Of a DNA stretch of 64,000 bases, positions 48,601 through 58,600 are shown one piece after another (positions within the stretch are counted from its first letter, which is position 1; every line of letters starts with the position of its first letter). The position numbers and the translations under genes are program-made. The notes beneath the pieces were generated by a model. The model saw nothing but the letters and a program-made list of their open reading frames with translations. It was not told the DNA's origin and did not search any database. This stretch comes from Axinella damicornis (taxonomy: Eukaryota > Porifera > Demospongiae > Axinellida > Axinellidae): NCBI GenBank assembly GCA_963931865.1, contig OZ007511.1, positions 11,855,396-11,919,395 on the forward strand, given 5' to 3'.

Positions 48601-51600
48601 GCTAGTCTTTGAGTCTCAGTATACTTCTGTGCCAGTGCTAGGGTTGATGTGAACTTACCTGGCTCTGTGGAGTATAATGCATGACTTAAAATCTATAGTT
48701 TGTTGTGTGTTTGTTCATACCCGGTATATTTCTTAAATAATACAGATTTGGCCATGCTCTCTGGAAACCCCGTGATTATGCCAGACCAAGGAATGAAAGA
48801 AAGATCCTTGACCACTTCAGGAAGTCATGTGGGTATCCACGATTTTGTCCCGGGTAAGTCAGCACTACAATATCAGTGTGTGCATGCTGTAATTGGATAT
48901 GTAGCTTTATCATAGAGTCTGTAGAGTCTATATGTAGGGATACAACGGACACGCAATTGAAGCTAATACAAAAAAAATCTTCCCAAATCTCTCCAAATCT
49001 CATAAACGGGCGGCAAATAAGCCTTTATGACAACTTACTATTCGTCTTTGAGTGTTTTCCTGGCCCAGAAGACTCCCAGTATCGTGAATAACCGTCGCAA
49101 AAGTACCGCGCCAAAAAGTCCCCAAACCGCCAAAATCGGTTTTCTTCTTCTTCTTGTTCTTCTTCTTCTTTTTCTTCTTCTTCTTCTTCTTCTTCTTCTT
49201 CTTCTTCTTTCTTCAGATGGGCTAGTTCAAATTTAGCTGACTCCCTCACGACGGTGTTTGCACAAAACAGCAGCATTTTACACTGAGCAGTGCACGACCC
49301 CATCGCTTTTTGGCTACTTCGAAGTCTCATGATGCGCTTGAAACCGCCCACTCGATAACTATGGCTTCATGTGCGACGCCATTTTCTTCATATGTGCGCA
49401 TGCGTAGAGCAACTTTGAACTTTGAACTCAAAATTGTGTACTGTGTGCAGAGTGAATGCTATCAAGTATGCAAAATGAGGTAAACAAGTGTAAAAAAACA
49501 TTAAAAATGTATGGAGATGTAGGGATAACAGAACAGCAAAAAGTATGAAAACAAGCAGGGATGATGGCATAAAACAGTTCAGTATACAACACTCTACATA
49601 ATTTTCTCATTATACATGTATTATGTGGAAAGATATGTAAAATGGTGTTGTATACTGAACTGTTTTATGCCATCATCCCTGCTTGTTTTCATACTTTATG
49701 CTGTTCTGTTATCCCTACATCTCCATACATTTTTAATGTTTTTTACACTTGTTCAATGAAATACTGCAATCTGATTTGTCAATTGAAGGGGTTTAAATCA
49801 CTTATTACTCCTGTAATTTCACTTATACACCAGTCCTGTAATTTTTTGTAGTTGTACAGTACCATATATACACCATAGACTGCACGCAGTCCTCTGTGTA
49901 GCTAGGGCGCAAGCGTCTTGCAAGCTAGCCCTGGAGTACATGTAGCATGGAGCTGGACTTCAGACTTGGTCATCCACATTTCTCACAAAAACACCTCTGT
50001 AAGTGTCATGGGGCAGGGCGATCTCAGAGTCTGGTTCCACTTCAGAATCACAGTCCCAAACACGAGACACGAGTTGTCGGGAAGCTCTGCACCATCTCCA
50101 GCTCCTTGCTGCATCATCTGGATCATGCTGTTCAGCCAGAAGTCACACGATTATAATGACTTATATTCACTTCCATAATTCAGACCGAGTGAAAGAAGTG
50201 AGTCCCATTTTTATTGGAGGTGAATATTTGCCTGACTCCCGATCAGTATGGTCCATGCAGATCGATCTGTAGAAACAATTTTGTCACTTACTGAGCTAGT
50301 CTCGGCTGCTTCATGGTGGAAAGTTCATTCACGCTGTTCGAGTCCGAGTCAACAGCCCGTCCGTCCATCACACGTGCAAGTGGGATCTTCAGTTTCTCGT
50401 TTTTGTTCCCATCCCCACTCCTGTCCCGTTTCCTGTTCCCTGCTTTTCCAGTTGCCCCTCGGCTTCATCTATATTTATGCATGGTGACTTCACATGTGAT
50501 AATCACAGCCTGAATTGTCCATGAATATACGGACACAGTTTACCATTTCAGTATCCGGATCCCAGAAATGAAACTAGCAATGACTAGTCACCAACTGTAT
50601 AGACATAAAAAATTGTGCTTTGTGTAAACGTGCTAGCTAAATCCATTTAGGAACTAACTTACATAAGCCATCTCCAGGATGGGTTTTGAACCTGCTTTGC
50701 GTGTAAACAGCTGGATTAGTTTAGATATACAAGGTCGTGAGTGTGTAGGTCAAAAAAACCACCACAAAGATTGATGAATTGTGGGATGAATCATGGTAGT
50801 GTGTGGTCAGATGCGGAGATTACAGCCCTAATCTTTCTTCAGTGGAAAGCCTTTATTGTAGCCGGCTTAGTGGCCTATTAGCATTTAGAGGTTGATTATT
50901 GTTTACCCTTTATGTTTGGATGCACTTGCACGGATCGAGGGTGTACAATTGCAGAAGTGGACAGATAATCCATCAGGGAGCAGTGTCCAATAATGCATAC
51001 AATTATCCGATTATAGCTGTTTCAGAATTTTATCTTTGACAAGTTGTAACTCTAGAGCCAAACAAGAGAGAGACACCAAACTTGAAACAGTGAGATGGGT
51101 CCACACTAACAATGGAGGGTCACACCCACTTCCACAATTGTTCACCTTCCACGCTAGTGCGTCCGAATATAAATTGTGTACAATAACCTCACTGCTGTGT
51201 TTATGGTTAACATCATGAGCTTAGCGTGTAAATGCTGCATGGAATGCAAATTCTTCACCCCTGCAAACAGCCGTCTCCGTATGTGCACCATGGTATCAAT
51301 CTAGGCAAGCACAATCTTTAGCTCGATCACCATATAGCTATGGTATTGTCGTAGAAGACGGTTGTCATGTTAAAGCATGGGACAATTAAACATATTGGGG
51401 TGTACATTTCAAAAGATGTGTATGCATCTTGAGATAATAATCAGTATGAAGTGAAATAGCGACAATTAAATTATGGGTTACGAATAAGGCGAATACTCGC
51501 AAAGCATCTCATGTAAACACCAGGCGGAGCACATCTGAAGCAACACCACTTCCCTCCCACAAAGGAACGAACAAAGCTCTGAGGTGCACGGTGCGCATGC

Positions 51601-53858
51601 TACTGTACCGCACATGTCTATCTAGACAAAAAGGGTATTTTGCAGAAGACGTTCATCTTGTGACTGCACACACTCACAAACCGCTTTTCTGCCATGATGT
51701 ATAATTCAACACCTTCCTTTACTGGTGTTGTAACGAGTTATGCAATTGCCAAGTTTTTCTTGTGTATAGAATTATGGCCTACATGCATGGTAACGAAATA
51801 TTCATGCTTATTATTGAAATCACCATGGGTCACTTTTGCAGGGTGCATACAAGTATCCAGGAAGTGTTGGCAAGATGTGTAGATACTCCTGACCCAGTAA
51901 AAAAGCTCCTTGATCCTGTGAGGTTGGAGGTCACCAGATACGATGGCAGTAAGGCCAACTGCGTGGCAGTCATAGATGAGTTGGAGGATGGAAGGTTTAT
52001 GCTCGTCAATGTCTTCTACGATCAGGGAGCACTAGGAAAACCAAAGTTTGACCTTATTCTACCAGATAGGTGAGCTTGCATCACTGGAAGTACATAGTGC
52101 AGGTTATGTTCAGCTTAGAAATCCCCCTTCCCCACAAGTCTGCACTGGTGATTTATACTTTGACACTATTTATCATAACTAGGATGACATGGAAGAATTT
52201 GAGGCCAACCTAAGTAAGATTACAAGCCCTAGGACCTTCTGCCAATACTGGCCAGACATTCTTACCGGGGGGTCCATGACAGAAGACAAGCTACGTCAAG
52301 CAGCATTGCACCTACGTAATATATAGACACAAGTTGAATTCTCGCTCTCTCTTGAGGCTGGATGGACGGGAAAACTCAGCAATTATAAAGGCATGACACT
52401 CTGTCACCTGTAACCATATGACCATTGGATGCCATGGATTAGTAGGAAGTTACACCCACTAACCTCAAACTTGCCACTGCCATCCATCACTGATAATGAG
52501 CTCCTTGTGTCACATACAGTGAGTAACCTATGTCTTAAACCTTTTTTTAGGAAGTATGATGTCAGAATTGCCCTAAACTTTGCACCAGCACCAGCTGTCG
52601 AGCAATACGGTGACGACAAGCAGTATGAAGAAACATACAAAATTGCAGAGAAGTTCACAAGTTCCATACATCGAAGGTGCAATCTATTGTATGTATATTC
52701 AGTGAATTGTGCATGCATTGGTGTTTGAAATGTTATTCAAGGTAGGAGAGAGAATTAAGATACGGGCCTAGTGTAACATTCCAGTGTAAAATATAATGTT
52801 GTGTATGAAATGCAAGATCACAACTAAGTACCACAATAGGTCTGACGATACTTTGTTGATGAAGGTCAGGGGACCCAACTACCATGTGGGTTACCTACGA
52901 CAGAAGAAGCAAACCCAGCACAAGTGGAAGGCAAATGAGAAATGGACACTAGCTGTGTACAATGTCCAGGAGTTTCAAATGAAGAAGAAAGAGATTGACA
53001 ACTGGGAAGTGGATAAAGAAGTGGAGCTTCCACTCACAGCACCCAAAAAAGAAGTAGAGGTAAACACAATCGTTGTAACTTCACCAACATGCATGGCATC
53101 CATCTCAAAGACTACTAACTTCAGCATAAATAGGCAGTTGGTTATACTACATTGCAAGTATACTGCGAGCATGCTGACAGCAAAATCATTACTCTTATCT
53201 AGACAACCATGAGACTTTCCAACCAAAGATTCATATGCATGAAGTAAGGTGGCTCTAGCTGCGCTTCTCTTTGGTGAATGGTTCTGCATGAGCAGAACAG
53301 GGCTGCATGGAGAGGTGGGGGGGGGGGGGGGGGGGGGGGGGTTCATCCACTGGGTGAAGAAAGCATAGCCGTTTTTGGGCTTGGTTGTAGAAATGCCTTG
53401 GTCGGCACTGGATAGGAGGGCCATTTCTGTCCTCCCTGACACAAAACAAACCGTGTCACCATGTAGGGCCTCCATTTCCAGAGTTCAAGTCCCAGTTTTC
53501 AGCTATGCAAAGCTGCATGGCATTTCCTAGTGCTAGTTGTGGAGGTTTCATGTCTTTAGAATGTATTAGAAAGTACATAATGTACTGCATCACTTACTGG
53601 ACTCTGAGATCAATCTTGACTATGCACCACATCATTTTATAGCTATGGAACCAGAAGAGGATTGGTGATTTTGGACCACGTTCACACTGGACTAAGGGCC
53701 ACTATGCGGATGTGCGATCCACCACAGACATGCGACTTCCAAAGGAAGATACTCCACGCAAGGGGTCCCGCTGGACCACTGCAGAAATGATGGAAGATTT
53801 TAACGAATTCGTTGCTGCTGCGCTTGAGATTGCTGACTTGCTAACACAATTACAATGA
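42603..53858 (+). CDS. Death-domain protein with long unrecognised C-terminal region, 13 exons
   Basis: Exons: 42603-42624, 44327-44635, 45270-45380, 45447-45658, 45809-45922, 46573-46653, 46899-47045, 47358-47473, 48746-48853, 51842-52069, 52551-52676, 52870-53059, 53655-53858 (TGA). All junctions are GT-AG and every phase fits, giving 1,968 nt and 655 aa. Residues about 11-103 form a Death domain (AKWYDIGLQLRVDVGTLES core, PTWRVLAETL, then IGEAKLAKEL), the form common in invertebrate adaptors. Residues about 150-285 contain two KH-like stretches without an obvious GxxG loop. The rest (FGHALW, CGYPRF, YDVRIALNFAPAP, NYHVGYLRQ) I do not recognise. Charged Lys/Glu/Trp-rich segments suggest a soluble cytoplasmic protein. 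A signalling adaptor with a nucleic-acid-binding part is a reasonable guess, no more. The first exon (MSTEPQR) is chosen because its phase-1 donor joins the Death-domain exon exactly. Confidence 0.78.
42625..44326 (+). other. Intron 1 of the Death-domain gene
   Basis: About 1.7 kb without supported exons. It holds a third, decayed copy of the Helitron-like repeat (about 43399-43690) and a 68-bp hairpin (43964-44031). A 71-aa frame at 43173 has no recognisable features. Confidence 0.6.
43964..44031. repeat. 68-bp hairpin
   Basis: CTCGTGTATCCAGACTCTTG pairs with CAAGAGTCTGGATACGCGAG around a loop of about 25 bases. Confidence 0.65.
47500..47865. repeat. Inverted relative of the 955-1510 composite repeat
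   Basis: It reads GTCTGTCTG/TGTGTAACAGAAGTGG, then CTCGAGAACGTT, then degenerate units such as GGGGAGCAGCAGCTTAGGCG, ending in GAGCGAGCAAAGCGAG. This mirrors the parts at 955-1510 in reverse. It lies in an intron of the Death-domain gene. A further fragment of the left part is near 32900-32940. Confidence 0.55.
49141..49212 (+). repeat. (TTC)n microsatellite
   Basis: About 24 near-perfect trinucleotides in the large intron of the Death-domain gene. The Glu-rich frame on the other strand is an artefact of the repeat. Confidence 0.9.
49483..49753. repeat. Palindromic element with 109-bp arms
   Basis: The left arm 49483-49592 and right arm 49645-49753 are near-identical inverted copies (for example CAGCAAAAAGTATGAAAAC against GTTTTCATACTTTATGCTG), separated by about 50 bases. 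It lies in the large intron of the Death-domain gene. Confidence 0.85.
49983..50368 (-). CDS. Small two-exon reading frame nested antisense in the large intron of the Death-domain gene
   Basis: Minus-strand exons 50368-50292 and 50127-49983 join in phase (donor CA|GTAAGT, acceptor GAACAG) to give 73 aa with stop TGA. The N-terminal part is Ser/Asp/Asn-rich. The second exon reads MIQMMQQGAGDG, then DNSCLVFGTVILKWNQ, which looks protein-like in composition. A TATA-like CATAAATATAG stands about 100 bases upstream near 50475. I do not recognise the family. The C-terminus could instead continue through a weak donor before GTGTTT. It lies entirely inside the intron 48854-51841 of the plus-strand gene. 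Confidence 0.4.
52183..52328 (+). pseudogene. Orphan coding-like segment in intron 10 of the Death-domain gene
   Basis: After an acceptor-like AACTAG, an open stretch encodes DDMEEFEANL, then FCQYWPDILTGG and MTEDKLRQAALHLR, ending at TAG. A donor-like GTAATA occurs after 52315. Its phase fits neither neighbouring exon, and those neighbours join perfectly without it. It may be a poison exon, an alternative ending or a decayed exon. Confidence 0.4.
53245..53525. repeat. Dispersed repeat with shared minus-strand reading frame, copy 2
   Basis: Homologous to 30480-30765 and carrying a G-run of about 24 bases (53318-53341) that encodes a proline run in the minus frame. It lies in the last intron of the Death-domain gene. 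Confidence 0.5.
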
Positions 53859-54334
53859 GTATACTAGGGGCTGATGTGCATACTGCATAGTTCGTAGCCC
53901 ACTTAACTATGAGACGCTAATTCCTTTTTATTTTATGGAAACAACCTGCTACATAATTACCATGACAACAAGATTGCATTATGCTTAGCTAGATATCATA
54001 ATTGTACATTGTGGAGATGAAGGTATTATTCTAAATCTACTGATTGAGACGAGATTCATTGCTCTTCAATTTTGTATTGGGTTAATACCTGGCACAATAT
54101 AGACAATCATACAATTAATGGGTGAAGATCACTTTCGTATGTACTTCCAAGTATACATCCAAACTCACATTTCCGAGATCGAGCTGTCACTCATCGTCAG
54201 AAATGTACATTATGTATTAATCCTCATGGACATTGCCTATTAGCCTACATGTATATCGAAGGTATGAAGTGTTCTGTCATTATCTATTGCAAGAGCGCAC
54301 GATGAAATCATCACTGCGGCAATGATGATGATGT

Positions 54335-54895
54335 CAGGAGCGCATAATGAGGAAGCGAGCGGAAGGAAGGGAGGAGCGTGAAACGACCACGCAAAAGATT
54401 AAAAATTGAAAACTTTCCCACGGTAGTCCCGTTACTATTTTTAGCTCGCACGTGTATCGTTGTTTTCTGTGATGCCATTGCATTGACTACAGCGACGGGC
54501 CAAATCTCGATGGGAGAGAGAGAAGATAGTGTTCGTAAGTGTCGCGGGGTGTTTCCCAGCAGTCATGAACTCCAGAAAAGCACAAGGGGCGGTTCTTTCC
54601 ACTAGTCGAGACGCCCACTTGACTGTGTGGAGCGGCTCGATCGACTGCATCGTCATACAGCACTTTGTCGAGGTCTGTCACTACCAGTATGTCATTCCCC
54701 TGCCTCGCTACCATTGGAGTCTTGATACTGGCCTTTTCTCTGTCTTCTAGTAGTCGTCATCCTTGAGTCTGCGTACACGTGCGAACTAAAAATAGTAACG
54801 GGACTACCGTGGGAAAGTTTTCAATTTTTAATCTTTTGCGTGGTCGTTTCACGCTCCTCCCTTCCTTCCGTTCGCTTCCTCATTATGCGCTCCTG
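54335..54895. mobile_element. hAT-like element with terminal inverted repeats of about 120 bp
   Basis: It begins CAGGAGCGCATAATGAGGAA and ends with the complement. ATGATGT flanks both sides (54328-54334 and 54896-54902). The arms extend to about 54454 and 54766. The 300-base interior has a minus-strand frame with VVTDLDKVLYDD but no transposase motif. Confidence 0.8.
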
Positions 54896-54910
54896 ATGAT
54901 GTGCAATATA

Positions 54911-54996
54911 GCTGGGGCCTTCAGGAATCACCACTCTTCTTCTAATAACTGATTCATTATGGGCAGCCAGTAAATGTGACACTGCCATTTGAACCT
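54911..54996 (-). pseudogene. Decayed copy of an exon of the FN3 gene
   Basis: The stretch is nearly identical to both ends of the exon at 56234-55980 (for example GGGGCCTTCAGGAATCACC on the plus strand) but lacks the middle and carries in-frame stops. It lies about 1.1 kb downstream of the intact exon, directly beside the hAT-like element at 54335-54895. A local tandem duplication followed by deletion is the simplest explanation. Confidence 0.65.
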
Positions 54997-55652
54997 ATAT
55001 ATAGGTAATCACATGGATTCCAAGTGCAATTTGCATTGCACTGGCAGCTTTCCTGCCCCTCCTCCCCACAAGTCAACCCCTCCCCCTACTCAAAGTGGAA
55101 GGCACACTTCCAATTCCCAGGCAGCAGAATTTGCCACAGGCACACCTTCCTCCCCATCAGGCTCCTTAATGTCTCCATGCATTAATATAACACACGAATT
55201 TCCGCAGCTCATATATATTATGCAGAATAGCATGCATAATTATGACATTGTAATATTTATACATGTACTTAGAAGGAGTAGCCATCCTGCATGGTGGTCA
55301 CACATGCAGATCAAGCAGAGCTATACCAGCATGCCAGTATATCTCTTCTTCATGACACCCAAGGTTGCAATTGGTTGCACTTGTCATCCTGGGATGATTA
55401 ATCAGTTATTGTCGTTCATCAAAAGTGTTCATTTGATTTCTACCACACTACTGCATCAGTCAAAAGCATGAAGTTCACGATACTCTTTTGGCTGAATAAT
55501 GTTCTGCTAAAATAATGTATACTTTCAGCCTCCACAGTCCACACACTAGATCTACAACTGCTTCATAGTGCAAGCTAAAATATCAGCGGTCATGACTGGT
55601 CATACATGCAGAGCTGTTTCAAACATTAAATTTCAAAGGAAGTGCTGTATAC

Positions 55653-58600
55653 CTCCTGCCACAGCCGAGAGGAATGACCTTAAGGTGATGCTCTCCAGGT
55701 TCCATGCCAGTAAAGTCAATTGGAGAGTTACCTGCATACGTGCATGTACCGGGTAAAGTAAATGTCAGTGAGCACTCAGGAGTAGCTAAACCGTTCACAT
55801 GAGAAAAATATAGAAAGATGTTGCAGACATAGATTCATCTCACGGTCAAACCATAAACAGCTTGAGTGGAGAGCAATCATATATCTGAGGTAAACATTAA
55901 TATGCCTATCCTGCAAATAGCTTAGCCATAGAACTGAGCATACATATAATTAGGTGAGTGGATGCTTAAAAGTACTCACATAGAACTCTTGTCTGTCGAT
56001 CCATCACGCACAGGAACTCCGTGACAGGTCCAACCCCTCGGAAGTGGACAGTCACATTCCTCCCATTAACGAGTGCACCTTCATCAATGAGGTTAGCTGT
56101 GCAGTGATTGGGGCCTTCAGGAATCACCACTCTTCTTCTTATAACTGATTGGTCACAGCCCCTGTCAGAAGCCACCACTCTTAGCCTGTACTTCCCTGAA
56201 GCAATACCAGTGAATGTGATACTGCCGTTTGAACCTAACATGGTTTACAGAAAAAAAGATATATTTCAGGGATGGAGACAGCTACCAAAAAGTGGGGGGG
56301 GGGGGGCTAATCGCACAATTGCACGTTGCCGAAGGCAGTGCATAGAGGTCATAGCGTGGATCAGTCCACGCGAAGCACGGAAAAAATTTTCGCCTTTTTT
56401 CAGTTATCAGAATTGGCTCTCGTGGCACCTTCGTGCTTTGCACTGCAAGTTAGAGACGCCAGCCCCCAAGAAAAGAGGTGACGTAGCTATAAGTTAGTGC
56501 TAGATTTCGTGGGATAGTACCGTCCAGTCTGTTGTTTTGGGGGGGTCAGCCCCCTTGCTTTTGAAAGTAGGGGGGCTCAAGCCCCCCCTGTCCCCCCCCC
56601 CCCCCCCCCCCCCCCCCCTATATCTCCGCCCCTGGTATTTATTCCTGCAACAATACTTGGAGTGGGCAATAATTAATCTTATAGCTATAGCTACAGGTCA
56701 CGCCGAACAATATTTTACCCTAAGCACACTTGTAAAGGCTACTCTACCTGCAGCAACTGTTGTGAATAACCACACTTTCGTGGGAAAATACCTTAAGGGA
56801 TGTAGCTAGCTACACCAGCTCAGAGTATACCCCTTTGGTATAATTATTTGTTACTTGTTTGTTTTGCTCTTGAGAGTGTAAAGGTTGTTTATTAGTTCTT
56901 TACCTTGTTGTGTGTTTGCCCCTGGTTTGTCACATCAATTGTTCTTTTGTTGTTATTGGTGCTGAGTTGCTGAACATGCACGCCAGCAAACTATAGTTGG
57001 CTAGATGCAATACGTAGCAATGTGAGCTATCTGCAGCTTAAGGCAGTGTTATACCATTTTTTGGGCATTTTCTTCTGACGGCCATAACTCCTTCCTACTA
57101 CCCCCCATGAACTTGATTTATGGCTCAAAAAACAGCTCTCTCCAAGAGCTTTACAATGAGCTATAGAAAGTCTGTTAAGTACCCCCCCTATAAGGAGTTA
57201 GTGGTCAGGAAGCTGACCACACTGCTTTCACAGGAATGCACATAGCTAGAGAGACAAGATTCTGAATACCTTTACAAGCATGAGCTACAACTGCTTGATG
57301 TAACCCTATATACCTGCAACATAAGTGCATTGTAGTTCACTGTAGTATTAACCAGGCTCTGTTCCATCACGACTGCATGTCATGATCTGCGAAAAATCCA
57401 TTAGGCCTATTGAGATAATCCGGGTCAAGTTTCTTTGTTCCGGAGGAATAGGAGTTTGGTAGCCTGAAATTATGACCCACTCTTTGGTATTCACTGATGC
57501 CATATAGCTAAGTGCATATTACAGTGTCAGGCAGTCTGGTTCACAACAGCAGCTGCAGTTGTTGACAGTGCAAAATGCATACCAACTTGAACTTTTGCAA
57601 CCAGAAACAGCGTGGGCCTGGGAACGAGGCTATCAAAACTTCACTAATGAAGGTGAAATAATATTAGCCTTATCTTGGCATTTAGCTGTACTGACAGATC
57701 GACCAATTTATATTTTTCCTCTGGTTTTCCAGCTATTTCCTGTTACTTGTAACATTGTCTCCACCTCTTTACGATCCAAAAGTCTATGACATCAGGGGCC
57801 AAGGGTGCGAAATACGAATTGTTGCAGCCACTGTAGTATGTCAAGCACTAGATGAGACACTTCTAGCTGTTAGCAGTTATTGATGAATTGTCAATGAGTT
57901 GCTGTTGCTGAGAAGCTCAAAGAAAGCCCCCCCCCCACACACACACACACACACACATACAAAACACTCACAAATGATTAGTCATGCACTCACAGTCTGC
58001 AACCATTGGTGATTCCAGCCGCTCTCTTCTGAGAAGCTCACACTGCAGGCTGGCTGTGGACAGGTTGGCTGCAATTTTTCCTCTGACACTGTCCCCATCA
58101 ACTGCAGGGCTCCCATCGATGAAACGTAACAGCATTGACTGAGCTAGTGTTCCATGCGTGTGTGATGGAGGATTGCTTACACATTAACACCAAGAAAATA
58201 TTGAACAACTGCTTCAATACCAAACAATGTGTTGCAAGCAGATCAATCGTGCCCTTTAGGTCCTCCAATTTCAGACAGCAAATGAATGGAACCACATCAT
58301 TAAGCTAATCATAACTCATGTGAGGTTGCACCTGTAACATTTGTATGGCTCATACATATTATCCAGCTGAATTGTGAAATCAATACCTCAGTCCTGTAAT
58401 AGAAATTCCAGGTTTCTGTTACTATGACAACAATACCACCTTAGTCACCATGGAGATAGACTGCATCCCAGATTTGAAGTATATCGGATGTATATAAAAA
58501 ATTATATGATTGTCCTAGTTAGCTATAGCCTCCAGGATTTTCACATTGAAACCTAAGCAAAATCTCTACTGGATGCACCTCCAGTCATGTGTTTCAATGG

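Noticed and set aside
49025..49351. Glu-rich minus-strand frame
   Set aside because: The Glu run is a (TTC)n microsatellite; the remainder has no splice or family support.
55000..55471. Proline-rich plus-strand frame and a minus-strand alternative near 55060-55180
   Set aside because: Either could be a tail exon of the FN3 gene, but neither has a convincing in-phase junction to the exon ending at 55653.
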